Assembly (NCBI GenBank): GCA_039602395.1
Contig: JBCNJP010000006.1
Span: forward strand, 11,148,952-11,212,951
Source of the DNA: Deinandra increscens subsp. villosa
Lineage: Eukaryota; Streptophyta; Magnoliopsida; Asterales; Asteraceae
Direction of reading: 5' to 3'
DNA: 64,000 bases
Shown here: piece after piece, positions 34,150 to 45,724 of the stretch
How the letters are laid out: the number at the start of each line of letters is the position of its first letter
Position numbering within the stretch: the first letter of the stretch is position 1
Notes under the pieces: generated by a model
What the model saw: the letters and a program-made list of their open reading frames with translations, nothing else
Told to the model about the DNA's origin: nothing
The model's database searches: none
Translations under genes and position numbers: made by a program

Positions 34150-35228
34150 GAGTCCCCCTTGTCATGTGCTGTATTTGATTTCACTTATTATATCTGATTT
34201 CACTTTCAGACTCTTGAGATGTTAGTTGTAGACTATGTCAACTTGACCACTTGTTAAAACATCCTTTGGTAGCTTCTAATAAACTTCCCCTATCACCATG
34301 GTAGAGTCTTATCTTCTAACCCGTATCTTCAGAAGACAGAAGTGCGATTTTCTATTTTCCAAGAATAAGTTTAATCTTGGGCAAAAATCTCCTTCGGAGA
34401 ACTAAGATGATTTAAAAACAGATTTTGAAATCATTTCGTATCACGTGTCGATCGGTAAATAAGAAATAAAATCTTTTTGGCTTTTACAAACTTTATATCA
34501 AAACATTCCTAAAATCTTTTTGATTTTCTAAAGTTATGCTAAAACACACCGAAAAATCCTTTTGATTTTTCTGAAATGAAAACATAAATGCAATACTGAA
34601 ATTCAACTCCATTTTTGGATTTTGAGAGAAACATCACGACTTGGGATCATATTGGACATACCGCGCTGAACTACATTTCAATTTCAACTATTGAACCTGC
34701 ATAAGCCATGTTGATTGCCGCTATAGTTTGTCCATCATAAACTCTGGCAAAATCATACTCATAACATCAGGATATGTTAAGGTATTAATTTGCTTTGACC
34801 CGTGGACCCCACACTATCAGACATATTCAGACATCTTTATATCACACTTTGTGATTTCACGTGTGATTAACAAACAGTGATTGAATTCATGATATAGTCA
34901 ACTGTGTTCCATGCATAAAAAGAAGAATATTAAATCGTCTACCTTAAGGTCGATCTTTCGATACGCAAATAAGGCCTCAGACTTACAAAATAAGAAAAAA
35001 TAAAACAAGTTGAAATTATTCAATCAACAACAATCAGGTTGGTCTCGTGGACTCCCGTAGAAAGTCCAATGATTGAACAAAATACCAAATAAAATAAAGC
35101 AGAAACTCAAATGAACAACTATCAGGTCGACACTTACGTATACGCAGAGATAGTCTGATCATTGACAAAATAAAGAAAATCAAATAAGTTTAAATCTTTG
35201 CAAAATGAGCACATATATACATAGTCCA
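34150..35228 (-). other. Sirevirus-like 3' untranslated region with repeated hairpin-like motifs
   Basis: No coding frame. Between about 34935 and 35165 a unit of the type GGTCGA-NN-TTTCG-ATACGCA...AAAGTC occurs repeatedly, and each copy can form an imperfect hairpin through CTTTC/GAAAG. A homologous block lies at 47725-48205. Repeated palindromic motifs upstream of the polypurine tract are a known Sirevirus trait. Confidence 0.6.
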
Positions 35229-35291
35229 GCGCTTTCAAAAATGATCTAGATCTCCTACTAGCTTGAGCTTGTCTCTTGGAAGTGGCGCTCA

Positions 35292-38095
35292 TGTCACACC
35301 CCCAATTAACCACTAACGGAGTTTATACCGTTAAGGGGCGCGAGCTAGACCAGGACCACAACCATTAGTTACAAATACTAAACGAATCAGAGTAAAGTCC
35401 AAGTGTTCATCATAAAACAGTCTAAAATTCGCAGCGGAAAAGTAAACAAAAGTATCTCAGCACTAACCACGTGCTTTAAGTACAAATTATATATTGATAT
35501 TCAAAATGTCCAACGTAAGTTAAAACAGTTTAAAGTCTTCTGTGTGCCATGCCAACCCCTGGTGGATACTCCTCAGCGATCTGCAAAAGTGAAAACCACA
35601 CAAGTGTCAACCTAACGGTTGGTGAGTCCACGGTGGGCATGTCATGCATTGGCCCGGTCTCATAAGCGTATGTATCAACATGTAATAAGGATTAGTTTTG
35701 CAAACATTGCCAAGTGTTGAATTATCGAATATGCACTAGTTAAGTAAAAGTTAAAGCGGTCAACCGATATCGCGGGTAGCTAATCCGGTTTCCATGCACT
35801 AAGGAAGTTCGTACCAAAGCTGACGTAACAGAGTTCGGCATTTGCCGATGGTTTGTGCCTCCAGTTGTGTTCCTCATGGGACCCACAACTAAAATAGGCT
35901 GATATTGCACTCCGTTCGGCCTCCAACCGGTTGGCTACACATTTGTGTACCGCGGAGCAGGGTTTGTCAAACCCCAGTAGATCTACCCAACATCCCCTCG
36001 CTTCACAGATTAATGGTACTAAATTGTTGAGGACTTTTAAGTTTTAAGGCATCCTTAGAAATCATGTGATATCATTTGGTTTAGACTTTAACCTACACTA
36101 GCCATATTAAAAGTTGTTTATTCTGGATTTCATTTGAAATCCTAAAAATAGTTTAAGTGTCAAAACGGTTATTCCGGATTTCATTTGAAATCCCAAGGAT
36201 GGACAGTTGCAAGCGCTTCCCATAAAGCACTCCAGCTTCCATAACAGATATCCCATTCGGCGATATCTCAAAGTGTCAGCGTTGTTTTCCGTTAAGTAAT
36301 TCGTTGTGACCCAAACGGGTTCACAATTAAGGGGTTAGTGAAACTCACCTTAGGTTGCTCAGCTACACTTGTTAATTAATCCAAATATTGCTTAACGAAG
36401 ACCTATGAACACGTTTAGGTCTTAAGTATTAGTTTTGTGTCTAAACATTAACTTATCGTCACTATGGCCCATAACATAGCACGTTGGAACTACGACACGA
36501 CATAACGACACACGACACCGATGGTTGATCATAAACAAGGGTTCATATATTACAGAAATCATAGCATGTTTCATCATTGCATAATCATACAAGTCATGGC
36601 ATATCATTTAAATAAGTTGCACAAGTTTGGGTTTAGTCTGGAGAAACTGCTGGAGAAACTGCTAGAGAAACTGCTAGAGAAACTGCTAGAGAAACTGCTA
36701 GAGAAACTGCTGAGAAACTGCTAGAGAAACTGCCAGAGAAACTGCTAGTTTCGCTGGCTAGTTTCGCCAGGAACTGGTTGAACTTTCGTTCAGGGACAAG
36801 GTCAGTTTCGTTCACGAGAGACACTGCAGTTTCGCTGGAGAAACTGCTAGAGAAACTGCTAGAGAAACTGCCAGAGAAACTGCTAGTTTCGCTGGCTAGT
36901 TTCGCCAGGAACTGGTTGAACTTTCGTTCAGGGACAAGGTCAGTTTCGTTCACGAGAGACACTGCAGTTTCGCTGGAGAAACTGCTAGAGAAACTGCTAG
37001 AGAAACTGCCAGAGAAACTGCTAGTTTCGCTGGCTAGTTTCGCCAGGAACTGGTTGAACTTTCGTTCAGGGACAAGGTCAGTTTCGTTCACGAGAGACAC
37101 TGCAGTTTCGCTGGACAGTGTCGCTGGAAGGAGATATGCACAGTTTCGCTGGATAGTTTCTCCTAATGAATGCACAGTTTCGCTGGTCGCTAAAAAACCC
37201 GTAAATTTGACTAAAAATCTTTCTAACAGCCTCCATGCTTCGTGTAATTCATTTTCAAGCATACATAATCATTTAGGAACATCACAGGAGCATTTTTAAC
37301 ATCATAAACATGCATTTTCATCATCAAATCTTCAAGAACACACTTTACCCAAAATGACCTAATCTAGCATGAATCTCTATTATGGATCAGTTTCACACGT
37401 AAAGTTGTAGTCTTTATCATAGATCTAGCATTCCTAAGCATTCTTACAGAAAATCTAACGATTACATGGAGATCTAGGCATGCTTTATGAAGAAAACACA
37501 TAGAAAACACATAGAAATGGTTCATGGGACTCACGGTTTGATCAAGGATCGATGGATGATCTTCACCAACAGAAGTGATGGCTGATCTTGGTGTGTCTTG
37601 GGGCTGGTCCAGAAGTCGTGAGAGGGAGAGAGTGTGATGGGGAGTGTGTGTGTGTGGTGATGGAGCATGTAAATGGGATTAGGGTTTATAATTCTATTTA
37701 AATACTAGTGGTCTCATGGGCTTTCATTGGGATTTGGGCCCCCAATGATTAGCCATCATTAGCCCATGATTAGTCCATCATTAACTAATTACTAGCCCAA
37801 TCATTAAACATGTATGCATACATTTAATTACCCGGTTAACATATAATAATCCAAATAAGCAATTTGTCACATAATTTATCAATTAATTAAATAGTCATGC
37901 TTTTTATTAATAATTATGCATTTAAATCACGTTTGCACATAATGACCATAAATAATTGAACACATAACATATATGGGCGGGTTTGGTGATCAACCAAAGG
38001 ACGTGGACGTATTCGGCCTAGTTAAGTATTAGTTACTAACGTAACTAACGGAAGTTGTCTAACGGAAGTTAACCTTGGAATTCTCGGGTGTCACA
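35292..38095 (-). repeat. Solo gypsy LTR (relative of the 4154 element) in the Athila-like gag
   Basis: 2804 bp on the minus strand, from TGTGACACCC (38095) to GTGTGACA (35292). It aligns with the 5' LTR of the gypsy element including the blocks either side of its copia insertion. Flanks GCTCA (35287-35291) and ACTCA (38096-38100) are a one-mismatch target duplication. There is no internal sequence, so it arose by LTR-LTR recombination. It is longer than the 2.54 kb relative because of an internal repeat expansion. Confidence 0.88.
36641..37125. repeat. 138-bp higher-order repeat with 12-bp subrepeats in the solo LTR
   Basis: Three copies of a 138-bp unit start, for example, at 36744, 36882 and 37020 (GCTAGTTTCGCTGG). 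Each unit includes runs of the 12-mer GAGAAACTGCTA. The first run has extra 12-mers from 36641. The 12-mer looks like a mutated GCGAAACT-type motif of this LTR family. Both strands are open across it because 12 and 138 are multiples of three. Confidence 0.9.
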
Positions 38096-39425
38096 ACTCA
38101 TTCTTTCTAAATTATCCCAATCAACCTCCTTTGAATTTGTCAGAAATGTCCCGTTGCTAATTGACAATAAATCTCGTACGTCCTCGGGAAACAATCCATC
38201 ATAAAAACATTTTATCAAATCCCACGTCTCTATTATGTGATGGGGGCATTTCCTTAAGAGCTCCTTGAATCTAGAAAAGGCCTCGTGAAATGGTTCTCCT
38301 AAGTGTTGTTGAAAAAACCGAATAGATTCCCGTGCTTCACTCGTTTTGCGCATAGGGTAGTATTCATCTAGAAAAATTCTCTGCATTTCTTCCCACGTGA
38401 AAATACTACCCGCCGGTAGACTATCAAACCAATGTCGAGCTCTATCCTTTAGAGTAAATTGAAATAACATAAGCTTTACCTCATTTAGTGTAAATCCAGA
38501 ACCTCCGATTATGCCACAAATGGACTCAAATGCTGCTATGTGAGGGTATGGCTCCTCGGTCTTTTTCCCAAAAAAACTCCGGTAAGAGGCTAAGGTATTC
38601 CGGTCTAACTTGAAAAGCCATCCGATCTCGACCTATCGGGGTCACCACCGCGGAAGAACTCGACATCACCATCGGCTTGAAATGACTTTCTACTCCCTGA
38701 GCCGGTGCTTGCCTATGAATCCTCGGAACTCCATCTATAACTTCGAAGCGACCCTGATTGTTATAAACTCCATCATTAAATCGTGGGACCCCTCGGGTAG
38801 GCTGATTTCTTTGTTGATTGCCGTAAACTGGTGGTGGTTGGCGATGTTCATAATCCCTGTCATAATCATCATCTTGGTCATCATCGTATAGATAGTTCAC
38901 ATGCTGACGATCATACGACTCAAGTGAACTAGGAGGTTCATTACGCCACCCGGTCTCCCATGTTGCTTCACTCTGAACTCCATCATGATGAGGAGATGCC
39001 TCATATCCATCTTGTTCCTGATTCGGTCTAAACCTCATGTTATTGTGACTTGAGCTACTAGCTCTCGAAAACGTGTGTCGGTACTGCAGAAATGGATCAC
39101 CCATCTGGTTTCTTTGATTGGCTCGGTTCTGCCTAGAAGTTATTTCAATTTCAGGATCAAATATCGATGGTGACTCTCGTCCCGACCTTCGAGTTTGCAA
39201 AAACCTAAATCCTGCAAAAACAGACACAAAAACAGAAAACGATCACGTAGTACTGTTCGAAAAAATAAATCAACTCAAAGAAAGCAAAAAATAATAATAA
39301 CTAATTACAAATATAAATAAACTAAAAACAACTAAAATTGCAGAATTTTTTTTTTAGTTTTTAGAAAAACGAACAAAACAAGAAATTAACTAAAAAAAAC
39401 TGAAATCACTAATAAGCGCACGTAC

Positions 39426-39443
39426 TCCCCGGCAACGACGCCA
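39426..39443 (-). promoter_or_regulatory. Athila-like primer binding site (Asp-tRNA type)
   Basis: Minus strand TGGCGTCGTTGCCGGGGA, one base from the TGGCGCCGTTGCCGGGGA site typical of Athila/Tat elements. Confidence 0.88.
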
Positions 39444-39446
39444 ATT

Positions 39447-40596
39447 TGATAACGGGTGTCGTGACCGCTATACAAATAATCCTAACTACCTATAGACAGG
39501 GTAAGTCGGGTATCAATCCAGGGGAGTTGGTGGTTATTAGTGACTTAGATTTTTATTACCTAACTAAGTTAACTACCTAAATCCAGACTACTGTCACTAA
39601 TCTGAATTGACCTAAACTAGAACTAAACTAACTTAACCTAATTAATTAACTAAAGTGCCTCTTGGCTGTTGAATCTGGTTGTTGGTTGCAAAACTAAAAT
39701 TGATGATTAACTAATTCAAACTAAATTAACTATCTTTCAATCGTTGTTACTAAAAGGTAATTACTTAAGGATCCGGATTAGTGAATTACTGATTTGCACT
39801 CAGGAGTCTAACCAAGAAATCACATTGACATGACTGTGTTAACGTTTAACCAACCCAAACAACTTATTATCACGTATGTACTAAGTATAGTCATAGAGCT
39901 ATGCTCAGAGAGGTAGTCCGGGAGCAGGGGGTACATACACGACAACAATTGCAATGATTTATCAAACGAACACTAGAATCAAAGATTGTCACAGATCAAT
40001 AATTCTATCTAAGAAATTAGAACCCTAGATTAAAACCAGAAAAACATTTAACCGTTCACCCGTGTAATCACGAAAAGTTTAGCCTAACATCCTTGTGCTC
40101 AAAAACATAATTGAAAGATTAAAAGAAAAAACAATTATCTGTAGCTCTCCTAAAGCTGCGTTTTGTTTTGTTTCTTTCTTCTGCCATTCGTAAGCTTCTC
40201 CCAATCCTCCTAATTGCCGTCTGACCTCTCTTTATGAATCAATTCCTTTTATATTTTCTACCGACCCCCCAACTTGTTCCACACGTTTAATTGAGCCCAC
40301 TGACCCACGTGATAAACTCATCAGTCCACCTAATAATTTTGAGTGAGCCCAATTAATAATTTTGTTAACTCCACGTGACCAGCATGCTTTTACTTCTTTT
40401 ATTTACTTCCCATGAACCATCATCATCCATCTTTCATCATACATGATCAACATCATCATTCATATTTCTCCTTCCCCTTTGATCCTGCATCACGAGACAA
40501 CATATACAAAGAAAGAATTTTATCTTTTAACATTATTAATTAAAATGAATTTAAACTAATATTTATTAGGAAATAATTATAAAACTTTTGTCAACA
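39447..40596 (-). repeat. 5' LTR of the Athila-like element
   Basis: Minus strand from TGTTGACAAAAG (40596) to CGTTATCA (39447), about 1.15 kb, placed directly upstream of the PBS and gag. The outer boundary could be two bases further. It has landed in or next to Sirevirus-like gag sequence that continues at 40600. Confidence 0.75.
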
Positions 40597-40599
40597 CAC

Positions 40600-41566
40600 T
40601 ATGGTTTAGACTCAACTCAATCACATCGTTTAAGCACATTTACACAGTATCATATTAATTACAAAAACCGGTTAAATCAATATACTTTACGCACCATCCT
40701 ACATCACAAAGACTTGAGTAATCTTGAGCTTCAACACAGTGTAGTGGAAATTCTTTGACATAATAAATTTGCTTAGAGCCTTTTAGCTTATAAAGACATT
40801 TAGCTTGATCCTTTGCAGCATCAAAAACATATCCTTCTTTACCTGCTTCAGATTAACCTTCTTGAAACTCTTTTGATTCTTCTTACGAGTTTCATTAACC
40901 TCCACATGCTTAGACTCAAATCCCAAACCCTTCTGCTTGTAACCTGATAGCTTGGAAAGTCCAACTTGAGAACTAGGTCTCCTGTTTTAGCTACTCGGGT
41001 AAACGAAGCTTTGATTTCCTTCAAATTGTTTGATTTGAGTAGATTTTCAGCAATCTTTTCTTCAGAATATGTCTTTTGATCTTCCTCAACCACCTACACT
41101 TTTGCATTAGCTAATGATGTACTACCAAACACAAATGCAGATGCTTTTCAAGACAAATTTTTCTCCTTCTGAACTTTCTTGTTGAATTGCTTTGAATTCT
41201 GATTTTTCTTCTTTGTAGGCTTCGCAACAGCAAATTCAGAATAATCATATTCGTCATCAGATGGTTTCACTTCAGTATTGATCACCGGATGAGGAATCTG
41301 ATTGAGTTCCTCACCTCCAAAAACTTTCTTGAAATTCTCATCTTTACACAAATAACTTGTGAAATAGTGAATTCTTAAGATTATGAAATTGTCGCTTCAG
41401 ATAAAAATTCTCAATCTGTAGTGCTGATATTTGAGATTGAGCTTCAGCCAAGTCTTTTTGTGAAGCAGTAAACTTTTCTGAAGCTTTATTAGTTTCAGAT
41501 TTTTCTCTTCTTTATCATGAGCATTCTGATGTGTCTGAGGTGAGTCATAAAATGTTTCGTTATTTG
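40600..41566 (-). pseudogene. Sirevirus-like gag C-terminal region (copy A, second part)
   Basis: Minus strand, in shifting frames. A coiled-coil-like stretch (TASQKDLAEAQSQISALQIEN near 41400-41470) leads into 41351-41148 (CKDENFKKVFGGEELNQIP, SEFAVAKPTKKK), then 41093-40848 (SEEKIAENLLKSNNLKEIKASFTRVAK). A Lys-rich tail corresponds to 49500-49382 of copy B. It continues 46715-46001 across the solo LTR. Broken by stops and shifts. Confidence 0.72.
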
Positions 41567-42874
41567 TGACACCTTTTTAGCAATTAAGCTTTTAAATTTA
41601 TAAACTCGATTTACTTAAACTACTACTATTTCACCACATTCACGGGCAAGTGCACCCATCGTGGGTAGTATAGTAGTGGTAAGTTGAATCGGGATCGTTC
41701 AAATACACAAAGGAAAAGGAGGGCTCTTGATACTTCACCGTTCCTGGCGTCTAACCTGGTCAATCTTTAAGTGAAGATGCTAGTAAAAATATGTAAAATA
41801 ATTTAACTAATATTAAACTAAACTAAAAATTCGTGTCTTTGTCAACTCGGTCGCTGATAATATCATTTGGGAGACTTATTAGTGGTGATATTGGTAACAC
41901 GTAAATTATACCCTTCTCGTAAGATTATTCACCAAGAGGCAGCAAGACTGTCTCTAAGCCTCAAATCAAGTATCACTACTCTATCGGGCGATAGTCTACG
42001 ATGAGTACGAACCCTGGGGAACTGTGCTGTTGGCAAACAAATATAGTGAAACTAATGCCACTTAGTTACCCTCAAATCGGCCGACTTATCGTACTCGACA
42101 CGCCGTCATGAACCAGCAGGGAACAACCCTGCGTGCCAGATTATTTTATTATAAAAATTGTCTTTTTAAGGGACTAAGGTCTGTTTCTTTCATGCACCGC
42201 TCTCGCGCATGCACGTCCGGCGTAACCAGAGCCAAGTTCACAAACATGTACCATCTCGGCTTCCGTGAAGTGAAAAAATATTACCAACCCTCATTCCCAA
42301 CCAAATACTTTCAGCCCGCACTTGCGTGTTCAGCAGAGTTTGCTTACGACATAAGGACCTCGAACGTATCATGTAGCATGGGGCGCGAGTCACCTTTCGG
42401 ATCATGCATCGTCCTCCGACCGTGTGTCACACAGGTCCGGCCTTCGGGATTTTGACTCCCCAAATGGTTTATGATACGTAGTTTGGTTCAGAAAATCAGT
42501 AATAAACTTTCAATAAAAAGAGTTTTTATAAAGTAATTAGTTCACCTCAAAGCAAGTGTACAAAAACAGTTTACCAACCCACCAAAGATTCGTTTATTCT
42601 CAAATGAGTGTAAGAATTTGACTAACACTTGTAAGATTGAGGCTAACAAGTGTTAGTCTTAAGATTTGCTTAATGGATAATGAAAGATTCATAGACAAAT
42701 AACAGTTCATTATCACCATAAGTTGAAGTTCTTACAATCTTTGACGAGTAGACTCAAGAACACTAAAACAAATGGCTTAAAACCGAAAAGATGGTATAAC
42801 TAGTGGAATAGAGGGGGACGAATTGAGCAAATTGGAAGTGAAGCTGGTTGCCCTTCTTTATAGGCACATTTTGA

Positions 42875-43030
42875 ACGGCACGGCCCGTGCTAAACTAGAC
42901 ACGGGCCGTGTGAAACAGTGTGCACGGGATGTGTCTTCAGCGGCACGGGGCATGCTGAGTCAGGCCGGTGATCTTCAAATCTTTGAGCATCAGGAGCACG
43001 GGGCGTGTCTCTGTCGGCATGGGTCGTGCT
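42875..43030. repeat. GCACGGGCCGTGC palindrome array, first part
   Basis: Copies include GCACGGCCCGTGC, ACACGGGCCGTGT, GCACGGGATGTGT, GCACGGGGCATGC, GCACGGGGCGTGT and GCATGGGTCGTGC. The array is interrupted by the gag-only element and resumes at 45729-45845. Most copies are perfect or near-perfect palindromes. Confidence 0.8.
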
Positions 43031-43623
43031 TAGTTTGTGTTAGAACAAGTTTTGTATGTCTAATGCTAGGTCTAGGTGTTTTGCTGTTCGTTTTGTAAGT
43101 TTGTAAATCTGGTTCCAACGTACCATGGGGCGGACCAGTTGGTACGCAGCAGTGTACCAATGGTACGCTGAGCTACATGGTACGCCAACCAGCTTAAGTA
43201 TAAATAGGTTGAGTTGTTTTGTTCAGAGTAGAAGAGTGAGAGACAGCTTTGTTAAGTGTGTGTAATCTTGGTGTTTTCTCTCTCTAGATCTCTCTGTGTA
43301 CTCTCCTATTGAATCAATAAATCGAAAGCTTTATTTACATCGTGTTTGTCATCTCGAGATAATCATGCAGTAATAAGATTAGTTCACGCTCTTACAAGTG
43401 GTTTCAGAGCAATCCAGGTTGCTCTACTGCTGTGATTTGGTTCAGTTTGTGGTTTCCAGTGAGAGAAAGTAGGTTTTTGGATTGTTTTTCATTGTTTCTT
43501 CTCAATTCCAAGTGTTTTGCTATAAAAAATGATTCCAAAATGTTCCTAGAGTGTTGTAGTTGATTCCTATGTCAAATTCCAGTTCAAAAATCCAAAAATA
43601 CGAAAAATTAATCGATCTCAGAA

Positions 43624-43925
43624 TGGTACGCAGCTGGTACGCCGGTTGAATCTCCTGGTTCATCGGTTGAACATTTTGGTACGCAAGGCAATCTTCAAGG
43701 ATCTGCTGGTACGTAAGGCAATCTTCATCAGTGGTACACGACGGTTACCTGTTGGTATGCAAACGGTTACGCCGTACCAGTGTGGTACGCTACATACTTT
43801 GGTACGCTCAGTGATCTGGTCCGCTTGCTGGTACGCTTGATTATGTTGGTACGCCGTTGGTCCGGTAGAAGCTGTTGGTACGAAAGTCGTTTGATTGGTA
43901 CGAAGATCATTTTGTTGGTACATTG
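43624..43925 (+). repeat. TGGTACG motif array in the gag-only element leader
   Basis: About ten exact TGGTACG copies, plus variants such as TGGTACA, TGGTATG and TGGTCCG, in 300 bp just before gag. Three further copies lie in each LTR. The core GTAC is palindromic. Confidence 0.88.
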
Positions 43926-45248
43926 AATCAGTTCTTCACAAATTTCAACATAGATCCGTTTCAAGCATTCGTTGCTATGTCTGCATTCGTTCAAGCATTG
44001 CTCAATTATGATAATGAGATTGGAACTACGAGCAAGGTTCCCAAGTTGATGAAATTTGAAGATTTTCACATTTGCAAAACACGTTATGAAGCATACATCG
44101 GAGTTACGGATGTAAGTGTTTGGGGACCGATGCTAGATGGTTATGTGATACCGAAGATGAATGGTGAAGACAAAATATATAGTAAAATGAATGAAGAAGA
44201 AAAAGAGGCGTTCAAGTTGGAAAGAAAGGCTTATTCTATTTTATCTATGGCTTTGCCAAAAGATATTCTGCATCAATTCAAAATGCATACAACTTCAAAA
44301 GCCTTGTGGGATGCATTGTGTAACAGACGTGAAGGGAATGCTCAGTATAAGAAGAGCAAGAAGAAAGTGTTATTGAGAGAATATGACAATTTCTGTCATG
44401 TTCAAAATGAAACAATCAATGATTTGATTTCAAGACTTTCACATTTGGTAAGCGAGCTTGTTGTTGGTGTTAAGAAAGAAGCCAATGAGTTGAAGGAAAA
44501 ACTATTAGATGCTTTACCTGCCAAGTGGGAAGGTTTCATCTTGTTGCTGACTCATGATAAGGGATTTGATGCTTTATCTTACGATGAATTAACAAGGAAT
44601 CTGCTAGCAAGAGAACTAGACATGATGAGGGTTAAAACTTTACCAGCACAAGTTCAAAACCCTAATGTTTATATTGGGGAAAATGCTTCAACTATACATG
44701 TTAAGGTGGCAAAAAGTGCAAATCCTGCTCCTACTGCTTTGTATGTGGAAAACTCTTCAAGTGGGTATTCTAATGTATCTAGACCATCCATGGGAACTTA
44801 CACTCAGAATGCTGCAGTTACATATCCGGTTCATTCGGGATAATTTGCGTTTGTATCAAGTCAAAATCAATTTTCTGCAAAAACAACAAATGAGTTTATG
44901 GCATTGTTCTCAGCCATAGTATTTTCTTATGATGGTGTAGTTGCTGGAAAATTGACAAGTGCTGAGGTGACAGATGAGGATTATGAACAAACTGATGCCG
45001 ATGATCTTGAACTAATGGATATTAACTGGTCAATGGAAATGTTGGTCCGAAGAGGAAAGAAATTCATGCAAAGAACCGAAAGGAAAGATTTGAATCCTGA
45101 AGGGAAGCTAGGGTTTGATAAAGCCAAAGTTCGATGTTACAATTGTCCGAATTATGGCCACTTTGCAAAGGAGTGTAGCAATGGTAAAAAGCAAGAAACT
45201 TCAAAGTTGTATCAAGTTGAAGATGCAGATCAAGCTTTACAATTCTAA
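43875..45248 (+). pseudogene. Gag of the TR-GAG element, one in-frame stop
   Basis: One frame is interrupted only by TAA at 44841-44843. The capsid part resembles copia/Sirevirus Gag: YDNEIGTTSKVPKLMKFEDF, MALPKDILHQF, ALWDALCNRREGNAQYKKS and LLDALPAKWEGFILLLTHDK. The zinc knuckle CYNCPNYGHFAKEC is near 45135-45176. It aligns closely with the Gag at 52167-51118. The real start may be ATG 43977 (MSAFVQALLNYDNE) rather than 43875, which lies inside the motif array. Gag would form particles that package this RNA, with enzymes supplied in trans (family knowledge). Confidence 0.88.
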
Positions 45249-45363
45249 AAGGTGATAAGAGTTTGTTATGCATTCGGGATTCATTCAGGAAACAATCATC
45301 ACATATTTTGGAAAAAGACTGCAGCAAAAGCTTCTGAAGACTAGCATGAGACAAGGGGGAGTT

Positions 45364-45724
45364 TGTTAGAACAAGTTTTGTATGTCTAATGCTAGGTCTA
45401 GGTGTTTTGCTGTTCATTTTGTAAGTTTGTAAATATGGTTCCAGCATACCATGGGGCAAACCGGTTGGTACGCAGCAGCATACCAATGGTACGCTGAGCT
45501 ACATGGTACGCCGACCAACTTAAGTATAAATAGGTTGAGTTGTTTTGTTCAGAGTAGAAGAGTGAGAGACAACTTTGTTAAGTGTGTGTAATCTTGGTGT
45601 TTTCTCTCTCTCTAGATCTCTCTGTGTACTCTCCTATTGAATCAATAAATCGAAAGCTTTGTTTACATCGTGTTTGTCATCTCGTGCTAATCATGCAGTA
45701 GTAAGATCAGTTCACGCTCTTACA
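45364..45724 (+). repeat. 3' LTR of the gag-only element
   Basis: 361 bp, TGTTAGAACA to CTCTTACA. It has TATAAATAG near 45527 and a CT-rich tract soon after. It differs from the 5' LTR mostly by transitions. Confidence 0.9.

Larger units (their letters stand above)
35230..39227 (-). pseudogene. Athila-like gypsy gag, split by a solo LTR
   Basis: N-terminal part 39227-38526: the first Met of this frame, then an Arg/Gln/Ser-rich region. The retrotrans_gag core follows (38470-38096) with LKDRARHWFDSLPAGSIFTW and IFLDEYYP. The solo LTR at 35292-38095 interrupts after LERM, and the same frame resumes at 35291 with ATSKRQAQASRRSRS before being truncated near 35230. A PBS and LTR of matching type lie directly upstream (39426-40596). 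The frame between 38526 and 38470 is also broken. No pol survives, so only the 5' part of the element is present. Confidence 0.75.
43038..45724 (+). mobile_element. Gag-only non-autonomous LTR retrotransposon (TR-GAG type)
   Basis: 2687 bp with LTRs at 43038-43396 and 45364-45724 (about 95% identical), a perfect TSD GTTTG at 43033-43037 and 45725-45729, PBS TGGTTTCAGAGC at 43399, and polypurine tract ACAAGGGGGAGTT at 45351-45363. It encodes a copia-type Gag with zinc knuckle and nothing else. The sequence after the PBS is almost the same as that of the Sirevirus-like element at 52900, which marks that family as the probable source of its missing enzymes. Confidence 0.93.

Noticed and set aside
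36633..37299. Long open frames on both strands (209 and 173 residues)
   Set aside because: They are a by-product of the 12-bp and 138-bp repeats inside a solo LTR. The translation is a monotonous repeat with no known domain.
42108..42455. 115-residue plus-strand frame in the solo LTR
   Set aside because: No domain, codon use not gene-like, and it lies in LTR sequence.
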